A stretch of DNA of 64,000 nucleotides from JAVDCA01 sp035293985 (GTDB lineage Bacteria > Pseudomonadota > Alphaproteobacteria > Rhizobiales > Xanthobacteraceae), in the NCBI GenBank assembly GCA_035293985.1, contig DATGLS010000005.1:124001-188000 (forward strand), in the 5' to 3' direction. Below the pieces are notes generated by a model, which saw nothing but the letters and a program-made list of their open reading frames with translations, made no database searches and was not told the origin of the DNA. Numbering within the stretch: the stretch's first letter is position 1; each line of letters starts with the position of its first letter. The translations under genes were made by a program, and so were the position numbers. Shown here piece by piece: positions 23,570-32,689 of the stretch.

Positions 23570-24787
23570 TTAACTGATGTTTGGCGCCGCCGCCGATCGG
23601 CGTGCGGCGTGCCAGGCGACGGCGCCGGCCGCAACGCCGAGCACGGCACTTGCCCCGGTCGCGACGATCATCGGCCGCGGCGTGCCGTCGGCGATCAGGC
23701 CGTAGAGCTGGGCAAACAGCGCGCCCGCGACCTGCTGGACGAACACGCCGATCCCGGCTGCGGTGCCGGCGAGGCGCGGGATGGTCGCCATGGCGCCGGC
23801 CTGGGCGTAGGGCAGCGCGATGCCCTGCGACATGGTGACGAGGGCGCCGGGCAGGAAGAGCATCAGCGGCGCCGGCGGCAGGGTGGTGAGCAGCACGGCC
23901 TGGACCGCGACGGCGGCGAGGCAGAGGAGCGAACCGGCGAGCACCATCGCCTCGGTCGGCGCGCGGCTGCCGAGGCGGCTCGAGATCATCGTGCCGCTGA
24001 TGAAGCCGAGCGGCAGCAGCGTGAAGTAGAGCCCGAACTCGGTCGCCGGGCGCGCGAGCAGCTCCTTCATCAGCGTCGCCGAGGCCGAACCGACGATCAG
24101 GAAGGTCGCGGTGGAGAAGCCGGTTTGCAGCACCAGGGCCGTGAACCGCGGCTGCGCGAACAGCTCGCCATAGCCGCGCAGCACGCCGCGGGCCTGCGAC
24201 GCCGGCGCCGCCGGCCTCGTCTCGTAGACGACCGCGTAGACCGCGGCCGCGATGACGATGCCGCCCACGAACGCGAAGCCGAAGACGCTGCGCCAGCCAA
24301 GCGCGTCGACCAGCACGCCGCCGACCGCCGGCGCGACCATCGGCCCGATGGCGTAGAACATCGTGAGGTAGGCGATCGCCCGGACGAGCCGCTCGGGACC
24401 ATAGGCGTCACGCGCAATCGTGCGCACGAGCGTGAGCCCGCAGCCGGCGCCGACCGCCTGCACGAGCCGCCCGAGCACCAGCATCGGAAAATTGGCGGCC
24501 GCGGCGGACGCGACCGTGCCGACGAGAAACAGCGCGAGCCCGGAGAGCAGCACCGGCCGCCGGCCGAGCCGATCGGCGAGCGTGCCATAGACCAGTGTCG
24601 CGGCGCCCATGCCGAACACCGCGATCGAGAAGGTGAACTGCGCGAGCGCGTCGGAGAGCCCGAACGCCGCCTTCACGGCCGGAATGACGGGGAAGAAGAG
24701 GTGCACGGCGAGCGGGCCGATGAACGCGACCATCCCAAGCGCGAGGGCGAAGGAAGGTCCGGGCGTGCGGGGCATGTCGGATTTCAT
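23570..24787 (-). CDS. Bcr/CflA-type MFS multidrug exporter
   Basis: A 405-residue major-facilitator protein with twelve predicted membrane helices. The loop 2-3 motif YGTLADRLGRRPVLLSGLAL and motif C-like GPMVAPAVGGVL are those of drug:H+ antiporters, and VHLFFPVIPAVKAAFGLSDA with NFPMLVLGRLVQAVGAG fits the Bcr/CflA subfamily (bicyclomycin and sulfonamide exporters). It acts in the inner membrane. An ATG three codons downstream (24775) is an alternative start. It is on the same strand as the ABC-2 exporter upstream but separated by a hairpin repeat. Confidence 0.9.
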   Translation of the reverse strand: MKSDMPRTPGPSFALALGMVAFIGPLAVHLFFPVIPAVKAAFGLSDALAQFTFSIAVFGMGAATLVYGTLADRLGRRPVLLSGLALFLVGTVASAAAANFPMLVLGRLVQAVGAGCGLTLVRTIARDAYGPERLVRAIAYLTMFYAIGPMVAPAVGGVLVDALGWRSVFGFAFVGGIVIAAAVYAVVYETRPAAPASQARGVLRGYGELFAQPRFTALVLQTGFSTATFLIVGSASATLMKELLARPATEFGLYFTLLPLGFISGTMISSRLGSRAPTEAMVLAGSLLCLAAVAVQAVLLTTLPPAPLMLFLPGALVTMSQGIALPYAQAGAMATIPRLAGTAAGIGVFVQQVAGALFAQLYGLIADGTPRPMIVATGASAVLGVAAGAVAWHAARRSAAAPNIS

Positions 24788-24812
24788 CGAGGGCTGGCAA
24801 GCTGCCTGAATT

Positions 24813-24852
24813 CCCTCTCCCCGTTCTTACAGCCGTTGTTACCGGGAGAGGG
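24813..24852. repeat. Intergenic inverted repeat CCCTCTCCC / GGGAGAGGG
   Basis: 9-bp perfect arms separated by 22 nt between the ABC-2 permease gene and the MFS gene. It is related to the CTCTCCCC / GGGGAG intergenic repeats common in this group and could form a terminating stem for the exporter operon. Confidence 0.55.
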
Positions 24853-24879
24853 AGTGCGGGCGCCGGATATTTGGGCGGA

Positions 24880-25725
24880 TCACTTCTTCAGCTTGTACCC
24901 GGTCCGGAACATCCACCACACGATGGCGAGGCAGATGGCCAGAAACACGAACGTCATCGCGATGCTGATGCCGATGCTCACGTCGGCGATGCCGAAGAAG
25001 CTCCAGCGGAAGCCGCTGATCAGGTAGACGATCGGGTTGAACAGGGTGACCTTCTGCCAGAACGGCGGCAGCACGTGGGTCGAATAGAAGCTACCGCCGA
25101 GAAAGCTCAGCGGCGTGATGATGAGCAGCGGGATGACCTGCAGCTTCTCGAAGCCGTCCGCCCAGATGCCGATGATGAAGCCGAGAAGGCTGAAGGTCAC
25201 CGCGGTGAGCACCAGGAACACCAGCATCCAGGCCGGATGATCGATGCGGATCGGCACGAACAGGAACGAGGTCGCGAGGATGATCAGGCCGAGGATGATC
25301 GACTTCGAGGCGGCGGCGCCGACGTAGCCGATCACGATCTCGAAAGCCGAGATCGGCGCCGAGAGTATCTCGTAGATCGTGCCGACGAAGCGGGGGAAGT
25401 AGATGCCGAACGAGGCATTCGACGTGCTCTGGGTGAGCAGCATCATCATGATCAGGCCGGGCACGATGAACGAGCCGTAGCGCACACCCTCGATCTCGTT
25501 GATGCGCCCGCCGATCGCGGCACCGAACACTATGAAATAGAGCGACGTGGAGATGACCGGCGATACGATGCTCTGCAGCAGCGTGCGGCCGGTGCGCGAC
25601 ATCTCGAACACGTAGATCGCGCGGATGGCGCGCAAGTTGATCGCGCAGCTCGTGCCCCGGCTCGTGCCTTGGCTCGTGCGTCGACTACCGACTTGGCTCG
25701 CGGCTCGGCTCGTGACTTGGCTCAT
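24880..25725 (-). CDS. ABC-2 type exporter permease
   Basis: A 281-residue inner-membrane permease with six predicted helices (from LLQSIVSPVISTSLYFIVFG through VFLAICLAIVWWMF) and the ABC-2 signature region PLSFLGGSFYSTHVLPPFWQ, similar to NodJ/YadH-type exporters. The first 29 residues are a four-residue repeat series (SQV/TSRA/ASQV/GSRR/TSQG) encoded by a 12-bp minisatellite; homologues begin near AIRAIYVFE. The start codon overlaps the ATPase stop by 4 bp (ATGA). It pairs with the ATPase encoded upstream. The substrate is unknown. Confidence 0.92.
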   Translation of the reverse strand: MSQVTSRAASQVGSRRTSQGTSRGTSCAINLRAIRAIYVFEMSRTGRTLLQSIVSPVISTSLYFIVFGAAIGGRINEIEGVRYGSFIVPGLIMMMLLTQSTSNASFGIYFPRFVGTIYEILSAPISAFEIVIGYVGAAASKSIILGLIILATSFLFVPIRIDHPAWMLVFLVLTAVTFSLLGFIIGIWADGFEKLQVIPLLIITPLSFLGGSFYSTHVLPPFWQKVTLFNPIVYLISGFRWSFFGIADVSIGISIAMTFVFLAICLAIVWWMFRTGYKLKK

Positions 25726-25744
25726 GACGCGGCTCCCGGCGCAA
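25649..25744. repeat. 12-bp minisatellite across the ATPase/permease gene junction
   Basis: Eight consecutive 12-bp units, such as CTCGTGCCCCGG, CTCGTGCCTTGG, CTCGTGACTTGG and CTCATGACGCGG. They span the last codons of the ATPase gene, the ATGA overlap and the first 25 codons of the permease gene. Because 12 is divisible by three, copy-number change keeps both frames. Confidence 0.85.
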
Positions 25745-26738
25745 CTCCCGCTTCATTCTGCGCATCCTGGTGCACCAGGCCCACGAAAATGTCCTCGAGC
25801 GAGCTCTGCGTCGTCTGCAGGTCCTTGAAGCTGATCCCGGCGCGGCGCAGGTCGTCGAGCAGGTTGGTGATGCCGGTGCGGCCCTTGCGGGTGTCGTAGG
25901 TGTAGACCAGCTCGCGCCCTTCCGCCGCGAGGGTCAGATGATGCGCCGCAAGCGCGTCCGGGACCGTGGCGAGCGCCGCGGGAAGCTGCAGGATGAGCTG
26001 CTTCTTGCCGAGCTTGCGCATCAGCTCGGCCTTGTCCTCGACCAGGATCAGCTCGCCCCGGTTGATCACGCCGACGCGGTCGGCCATCTCCTCGGCTTCC
26101 TCGATGTAGTGCGTGGTGAGGATGATGGTGGTGCCGGCGGCGCGCAGCTCGCGCACCACCTGCCACATGTCCTTGCGCAGCTCGACGTCGACGCCGGCGG
26201 TCGGCTCGTCGAGAAACAGGATGTGCGGCTCGTGCGAGAGCGCCTTGGCGATCATCACGCGGCGCTTCATGCCGCCCGAGAGGGTGACGATCTTTGCGTC
26301 CTTCTTGTCCCACAGCGAGAGAGCGCGCAGGACCTTCTCGATATAAGCGGGGTTCGCGCGCTTGCCCCACAGGCCGCGGCTGAAGCTCACCGTGTTCCAC
26401 ACCGACTCGAAGGCATCGGTGTGCAGCTCCTGCGGCACCAGGCCGATCATGCTGCGCGCAGCGCGATAGTCGCGCACGATGTCGCGGCCCGCGACCGTGA
26501 CCTGCCCGGTGCTTGCCGTCACGGTGCCGCAAATGATGCCGATGAGCGTGGTCTTGCCGGCGCCGTTCGGGCCGAGCAGGGCGAAAATCTCGCCGGCACG
26601 GATGTCGAGGTTGATGCGTTTGAGCGCCTGGAAGCCGGTCGCATAGGTCTTCGAAAGGTCGGCGACGCGAATGATCGGCTGCGCCGGGCCGGACGCCGGT
26701 GTAGAAGAATCGGGCGCGGGGGTCGTTCGTTCGAGCAT
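25722..26738 (-). CDS. ABC exporter ATP-binding protein (CcmA/NodI-like)
   Basis: A 338-residue ATPase: Walker A LLGPNGAGKTTLIGI, Q-loop IGLVPQELHTD, signature TLSGGMKRRVMIAKAL, Walker B HILFLDEPTAGVD and switch H in ILTTHYIEEAEEM. A C-terminal extension of about 90 residues (ELMRKLGKKQLILQL onward, ending STQSS-like LEDIFVGL) matches the DUF4162-type tail of drug/polysaccharide exporter ATPases. The N-terminal 20 residues are a flexible proline-rich leader. It drives the permease encoded 4 bp overlapping downstream, and may export a drug or lipid-like compound. Its promoter region is shared with the divergent amidase gene. Confidence 0.93.
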   Translation of the reverse strand: MLERTTPAPDSSTPASGPAQPIIRVADLSKTYATGFQALKRINLDIRAGEIFALLGPNGAGKTTLIGIICGTVTASTGQVTVAGRDIVRDYRAARSMIGLVPQELHTDAFESVWNTVSFSRGLWGKRANPAYIEKVLRALSLWDKKDAKIVTLSGGMKRRVMIAKALSHEPHILFLDEPTAGVDVELRKDMWQVVRELRAAGTTIILTTHYIEEAEEMADRVGVINRGELILVEDKAELMRKLGKKQLILQLPAALATVPDALAAHHLTLAAEGRELVYTYDTRKGRTGITNLLDDLRRAGISFKDLQTTQSSLEDIFVGLVHQDAQNEAGVAPGAAS

Positions 26739-26847
26739 GCAGAATATCCCGGCAATTCACCGCAAGGAGCGTCGCAAAGGCGGCTGCAAGGGCCGCTGGT
26801 TGTCGTCCTTATTTGGCGCGCCGGCAAGGCGGATGGAAGTGCGAGCC

Positions 26848-27759
26848 ATGCGTCTTTCGACGGGGTGCGCGGCCGTCGCCGGCGTCCTGTTGGCGCTGCT
26901 TTCGTGCAACGTCATTTCAGGCAAGGTGATGGCGGCCGATTCGGAGGCGATCGGACCGCCGCCGCAGCGCTACACGGCGACTTGCCCACGTGCCGCCACG
27001 TTTCGCCCCGTCATCGACGTCGGCCATACGGCCGATGCGCCCGGCGCGACCAGCGCGCGCGGCGTCAGCGAATACGAGTTCAACCTGCGGCTCGCGCACA
27101 AGATCAGCGATGACCTCGTCGCGGCCGGCTTTGCCCGCACGGTCCTGATGGTGACCGCCGAGGCGCCGCGCGCCGGCCTGTTCAAGCGCGCCGCCCACGC
27201 CAATTCGTTGCACGCGGATCTCTTTCTTTCCATCCACCACGACTCGGTGCCCGACGCGATGCTGCAGACCTGGCAGTTCAACGGCCAGGAGCAGCACTAT
27301 AATGACAGCTATCCGGGCTATTCGCTGTTCGTGTCGACCGAGCACCCCAACCACGCCGAAAGCCTCGCTTTCGCGCATCTGCTCGGCATGGCGCTCGAGG
27401 CACGCGGGCTGCCCTACACGCCGCACTACACCGACGCGAACATGGGCGAGCGCCGGCGCGTGCTGCTCGACGCCAAGGCGGGCGTCTACGAGTTCAACAA
27501 GCTCGTCGTGCTCATGCAAACGCAGATGCCGGCGGCGCTGCTGGAGGCCGGCTCGATCATCAATCGCGACGAGGAGCTCGCACTCGCGACGCCGGAGCGG
27601 CAGGCGCAGATCGGCAGCGCCGTGGTCGACGCCGTCGACGCGTTCTGCAAGGCGGCGAAAGCGAAGGCGATGCCCAACACGTCTTCGGCGCGGTCAGCTC
27701 ACCATGATGTTGGGCTGCTGGAGCGGCTTTGGCCGGGCCTCCACCGGCATAAAAAATAA
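26848..27759 (+). CDS. N-acetylmuramoyl-L-alanine amidase (amidase_3)
   Basis: A 303-residue exported zinc amidase that cleaves the amide bond between MurNAc and L-Ala in peptidoglycan. A signal peptide is seen (VAGVLLALLSCNVISGKVMA), then the metal-ligand series: His in VIDVGHTAD, Glu in SEYEFNLRLA and His in FLSIHHDSVPD, with the catalytic Glu in ALLEAGSIIN. The ATG at 26848 was chosen because GGAAG lies 8 nt upstream and the hydrophobic leader follows; an ATG at 26833 is possible. It acts in the periplasm. It is divergent from the ABC exporter, and is 124 bp upstream of the uracil-catabolism genes with no sign of functional linkage. Confidence 0.9.
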   Translation: MRLSTGCAAVAGVLLALLSCNVISGKVMAADSEAIGPPPQRYTATCPRAATFRPVIDVGHTADAPGATSARGVSEYEFNLRLAHKISDDLVAAGFARTVLMVTAEAPRAGLFKRAAHANSLHADLFLSIHHDSVPDAMLQTWQFNGQEQHYNDSYPGYSLFVSTEHPNHAESLAFAHLLGMALEARGLPYTPHYTDANMGERRRVLLDAKAGVYEFNKLVVLMQTQMPAALLEAGSIINRDEELALATPERQAQIGSAVVDAVDAFCKAAKAKAMPNTSSARSAHHDVGLLERLWPGLHRHKK

Positions 27760-27883
27760 TTTGCCATACCCCATTGCCAAGGAGCTGCGTTGCGATTATC
27801 CTACTTGTTTTTTCGCGGTCACGGCGGAACAGGACGCCCAGGCCTCGAAACGAAGCGCGCGACGCTTCGCGCGCAGCGAAGTG

Positions 27884-29115
<1,232 letters not shown>

Positions 29116-29119
<4 letters not shown>

Positions 29120-30360
29120 GCGCGCCTGCGACGGCGCGCGAGACGAGCGCTCCGGCTGAGCTGATCGCGCTGCGCAATGCCGCGGCGGTGCGCGAGCGTT
29201 GCGCCCGGGTGCGCGATTGGGTCGCGGCGGGACGCTCGCCGCACTTCACGCTCAATGAAGCGAAGCTCGACGATGCCGCGGCGCTGGTCGCCGATGTCAC
29301 GCGCGCGAGCTGTCCGGATCTTGTGATTCCGCACCATAGCCGCTGGCGGCATTTTTCCGCGGGCGGGCGCGATCGCTGGGCGGCGCTGCCGCTCGGCGCG
29401 GCAGACGCTCTTGAGCGCACGCGCGTCGCCATCGATCTGGCGGTCGTGAGCGTGCTGCTCGATGCCGGCGCGGGCGCCGTCTGGTCGTATCATGACGACG
29501 ATACCGGCATTCGGTTCGCGCGCTCGGAAGGGCTCGCGGTGGCGAGCATCGACATGTTTCGGGTCGGCGCCTTCTCGTCCGATCCCGCGCGGCCACTGCA
29601 AGCGGACGCACGTGCCCTCGCCGGCCTGCAGCAACCTGCGCTCACGATCGGCCTCCAGGTATCGAGCCAAAATCCGCTGGTCGGCCTGCCGCAGCGCCTG
29701 ACCTTGCTGCGCCGCCTCGGCGCCGCGCTCGCGGCGCGTCCCGATCTGTTCGGCGCCGTTGGGCGACCCGGCCATCTGATCGATGGCATCTTCGCGGCGT
29801 CGCGCGACCGCACCATCGCCGCCGCCGACATCCTCGCCCATCTGCTCGACGGGCTCTCCTCGATCTGGCCCTCCGGCCTCACGGTCGACGGCATCGCGCT
29901 CGGCGATGCCGGCTTCCATCCGGCGGTGCGCACACGCGACCGCTCGGACCGCATCGTGCCGTTTCACAAGCTCTCGCAATGGCTCGCCTACTCGCTGATC
30001 GAGCCCATCGAGCAGGCGGGCATGACGGTCACCGACGTCGACGGCCTCACCGCGCTGCCCGAATATCGCAATGGCGGCCTCCTGATCGACGCCGGCGTGA
30101 TCGTTCCGCGCGCGCCGCTGGAGCCGGCGGTCGCGCACGACGTTGCCTCCGAGCTGATCGTCGAATGGCGCGCACTCACGGTCGCGCTGCTCGAAAAGCT
30201 GCGCGAGCCGGTGCGCCGCCGGCTCGGCCTCGCCTCGCTCGCGATGTCGCAGCTGCTGCAGGGCGGCACCTGGCTCGCCGGCCGCACCATCGCGGCGCGC
30301 CTGCGCCCGCCCGACGGCCCGCCGCCGATCTCTGTCAGGGCAGACGGGACTGTGTTCTGA
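29116..30360 (+). CDS. URC4/urg3 family protein (DUF1688)
   Basis: A 414-residue protein of the DUF1688 family, the URC4/urg3 component of the URC uracil-catabolic pathway known from yeasts and some bacteria; its reaction is not established here. Characteristic stretches are HFTLNEAKLDDAAALVADVT, HHSRWRHFSAGGRDRW, GAVWSYHDDDTGIRFARSEG, FHKLSQWLAYSLIEP and PEYRNGGLLIDAGVI. It appears cytoplasmic, with no signal or membrane helices. It is translationally coupled to the GTP cyclohydrolase II homologue (ATGA overlap). The uracil phosphoribosyltransferase often found in such operons is not in this neighbourhood. Confidence 0.88.
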
Positions 30361-30366
30361 GCACTG

Positions 30367-30442
30367 GTAGCCCGCATGTAACGAAGCGGAATGCGGGACA
30401 GCCTTCCGGATTACGGCGCTAACACACCTCCATCCGGGCTAC
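30367..30442. repeat. Dispersed intergenic palindrome, family D (GTAGCCC / GGGCTAC)
   Basis: It begins GTAGCCCGCATGTAACGAAG, passes TTCCGGATTACGGCG and ends CATCCGGGCTAC. This is a recognisable intergenic repeat type of Bradyrhizobium relatives, here between two convergent genes. Confidence 0.75.
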
Positions 30443-30456
30443 TCCTACGGTCGCGC

Positions 30457-31164
30457 TCACGACTGCGCGAAACGGACCGTGACGCGCCCGATCGGCTCGA
30501 GCTCGAAGCCGAAGTCGCTGTCGTCAGCGCCGATGAACAACGGCGCGACCACCGATCCGGCGATGATGACGTCCCCGGCGCGGAGCGCCGCCCCGGACGC
30601 GGCGAGGAGCTCGGCGGTGTGGCGCAGCGTGTCGACGATCCGGCCGGTGTTGGCTTCGAGATCCGCGACCTCCTCGGGCGCGCCGCGCGTGCGGTGCACG
30701 CGGCCGCGCAGCCCTTCGAGCCGCGCACCCGCGCGGCCGGAATCGCGCGCTCCGAGGACCACCCGGCGCTGGTAGATGTTGCGCGTGAGAATGGCCTCCA
30801 CGTCGTCGGGCGGCGCGTCGAGGTCGGCGAGCTCGATCGCCGGGCCGAGCGCCGCAACCGCCGCGGCAGCCTCGGCCGCGCTCGCGCCGGCCGCAATGTC
30901 GGCACCGAGATAGACGGCGATCTCCGGCTCGGCGACGGGCTTCGCCCAATCGCGCAGCGTGACGGCGGCGCCGGAATCCACGAGCGCGCTGCGCAGCAGG
31001 AACCCGACCAGCGGCCCCGACAGCGCGAAGCGCGCGAGCGCCGCCGGTGCGCCGAAGCCGACCTTCCACCCGAGCGGCGCGTCGCCACCCTCGAGGCGGG
31101 CGCGGCGGGCCGCGAGCTGGGCGCGCATGCCACGCGCGATCCGCGGATCCGGTCGGAACGACAC
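30457..31164 (-). CDS. 2-keto-4-pentenoate hydratase / fumarylacetoacetase-fold protein
   Basis: A 235-residue member of the MhpD/HpaH hydratase group that adds water to 2-hydroxypenta-2,4-dienoate-type acids in meta-cleavage pathways. Matching segments are LGWKVGFGAPAALARF, KPVAEPEIAVYLGADI, ALGPAIELADLDAP and GDVIIAGSVVAPLFIG; the acidic residues in PEIA and ELAD are the expected metal ligands. The start is a GTG at 31164 that shares its G with the TAG stop of the cupin gene (TAGTG), with GGAG 8 nt upstream inside the cupin gene; an ATG at 31128 is an alternative. It is the last gene of a three-gene operon. Confidence 0.82.
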   Translation of the reverse strand: MSFRPDPRIARGMRAQLAARRARLEGGDAPLGWKVGFGAPAALARFALSGPLVGFLLRSALVDSGAAVTLRDWAKPVAEPEIAVYLGADIAAGASAAEAAAAVAALGPAIELADLDAPPDDVEAILTRNIYQRRVVLGARDSGRAGARLEGLRGRVHRTRGAPEEVADLEANTGRIVDTLRHTAELLAASGAALRAGDVIIAGSVVAPLFIGADDSDFGFELEPIGRVTVRFAQS

Positions 31165-31577
31165 TATTTGTGCTCCGATGTATGCTCCGCCGGCACTTCG
31201 TAGCCCGAGGCCTCGATCGATCCCGCCCCGAGCCAGCCCCACACCAGCACCACATCCTCGTTGGAAGTGTTGTTGAAGCCGTGCCAGCAGCTGCGGGGCG
31301 AATAGACGACGTCGCCTTCGACGGAGGGCTCCTCGCCCTCGTCGGTGTAGATGTGCCCCTTCCCCTTCACGACGATGAAGAACTCGTCGCAATTGCGGTG
31401 CAGGTGCCGCTCGTGCCGGGCGCCCGGCTTGAGCACGGTCCAGCCCACCACGTGGTCGGCGCCCACCGTCCTCTTGTCGATCAGGAATTGCACCTGCATG
31501 TCGACCCAGCCGTCGTCGCGCTTCAAGCCGTCGACCACCGGGACTTTGGCGAGGTTTGTGCGATAGGGCGCCGTCAT
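31164..31577 (-). CDS. Single-domain cupin protein
   Basis: A 137-residue cupin with both conserved boxes: motif 1 is GARHERHLHRNCDEFFIVVKG (H-x-H then E, with G; shown to 20 residues here as ARHERHLHRNCDEFFIVVKG) and motif 2 is GDVVYSPRSCWHGFNN. It should bind one divalent metal through two His, one Glu and a later His. The residues around it (VVGWTVLKPG before motif 1 and VLVWGWLGAGSIE at the end) do not identify the reaction; isomerase, dioxygenase and decarboxylase roles are possible. It overlaps the dehydrogenase gene upstream (ATGA) and the hydratase gene downstream (TAGTG), so its substrate is probably an intermediate of the same pathway. Confidence 0.85.
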   Translation of the reverse strand: MTAPYRTNLAKVPVVDGLKRDDGWVDMQVQFLIDKRTVGADHVVGWTVLKPGARHERHLHRNCDEFFIVVKGKGHIYTDEGEEPSVEGDVVYSPRSCWHGFNNTSNEDVVLVWGWLGAGSIEASGYEVPAEHTSEHK

Positions 31578-32455
31578 GCTTGTCCTCCCAGGCGTCGATA
31601 GACCTCATGCGCGGTCACGAAGTCGCGGTGATCGATGCCGAGCCCGCGACAGGCGTTCATCATCTCGTTGGCGGCAGCCGCGAGCGGCACCGGGCTGCCG
31701 AGCTTGCGGCCGAGATTGAGCGCCAGCAGCATGTCCTTCTGCTGCAGCGTCACGTCGGCGAGGGGTTTTTCCGGCATCTTCCCTTCCAGGATGAATGGCC
31801 CGCGATAGCCGAGCACCGGCGAGGCCGCGACGCTCTTGAGCACGGCGTCGACCGCGACCTCGCGGCGCACGCCGCCCTTCTCGGCGAGCGCCACCGCCTC
31901 GCCGAACGCGATCACCTCGACCATCAGCAGCAGATTGACCGCGATCTTCATCTGGCATGCGGTGCCGTTCGGCCCGATATGCGTCGCCTTCGGGCCGATC
32001 GCGAGCAGCACCGGCTTCACCCGCTCGAAGGCCTCTTCGCTGCCGCCGATCATGATCGATGCTTGGCCGGCCTTCACGGTCACCGGGCTGCCGGAGATCG
32101 GGCCGTCGAGCATCGTGCGCCCGCGCTCGGCGAATTTTTCCGCGATCGCGCGGCTCGCGTCCGGATCGATCGTGCTCATGTCGATGTAGATGCCGCTCGG
32201 CGAAAGCCCGGCGAGGATGCCGTCCGCGCCGAGCGCGACGGCGCTGACCGCCGCCCCATCGGTCACGATCGAGAAGACGACCTCGCAGCGCGTCGCGACC
32301 TCGCGCGGCGTGTCCGCCCAGGCCATGCCGGCGGCGATCAGCGGCTCGGCCTTGCGGCGTGTGCGATTCCACCCCGTGACGCGATGGCCGGCCGCCATCA
32401 GCCGCGGCGCGATCAGGGAGCCCATATCGCCGAGCCCGACGAAACCGATTTCCAC
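31574..32455 (-). CDS. 3-hydroxyisobutyrate dehydrogenase family oxidoreductase
   Basis: A 293-residue NAD(P)-dependent beta-hydroxyacid dehydrogenase. The Rossmann motif is IGFVGLGDMGSLIAPRLMAA, the substrate-binding motif is MLDGPISGSPVTVKAGQASI (family consensus DAPVSGG), and the catalytic lysine lies in GTACQMKIAVNLLL. It oxidises or reduces a 3-hydroxy acid. The GTG at 32455 was chosen because GGGGAGG sits about 6 nt upstream and the first strand follows immediately; an ATG at 32503 would add 16 unconserved residues. It is the first gene of the dehydrogenase-cupin-hydratase operon. Confidence 0.9.
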   Translation of the reverse strand: MEIGFVGLGDMGSLIAPRLMAAGHRVTGWNRTRRKAEPLIAAGMAWADTPREVATRCEVVFSIVTDGAAVSAVALGADGILAGLSPSGIYIDMSTIDPDASRAIAEKFAERGRTMLDGPISGSPVTVKAGQASIMIGGSEEAFERVKPVLLAIGPKATHIGPNGTACQMKIAVNLLLMVEVIAFGEAVALAEKGGVRREVAVDAVLKSVAASPVLGYRGPFILEGKMPEKPLADVTLQQKDMLLALNLGRKLGSPVPLAAAANEMMNACRGLGIDHRDFVTAHEVYRRLGGQA

Positions 32456-32590
32456 GCGCACCTCCCCGGGGCGACACGTCACGTTCGGAGCAAAAGCTGG
32501 CAAATCCGGACAGGCGCGACAAGAGCGTGGCCGGCGCGGAGCCGCAACATATGAATCGACCTATGGGCAGCCGCCCGCAATAATGACTAC

Positions 32591-32658
32591 GATAGGGTGC
32601 GGCCGTGTGCGGTCGGTCAGCGGTCGTAACAGGACCGCACAACCGGTGCCACCCTATC
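32591..32658. promoter_or_regulatory. Compound inverted repeat upstream of the formamidase-family gene
   Basis: Outer arms GATAGGGTG (32591-32599) / CACCCTATC (32650-32658) and inner arms GTGCGGTC (32607-32614) / GACCGCAC (32633-32640) are both perfect. The structure ends 31 bp before the ATG at 32690, so it may act as an operator or 5'-UTR stem; a dispersed repeat is also possible. Confidence 0.5.
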
Positions 32659-32689
32659 GAAGCATCTCGAGCGCAAGAGGACCGATCCC

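Noticed and set aside
22718..25027. 769-codon open frame on the plus strand
   Set aside because: It runs antisense across four genes (VOC, small protein, MFS, part of the ABC permease), with a composition typical of antisense GC-rich DNA.
27302..27883. Upstream extension of the cyclohydrolase frame
   Set aside because: It overlaps the amidase gene in another frame and gives Arg/Ser-rich nonsense; the cyclohydrolase family starts near 27884.
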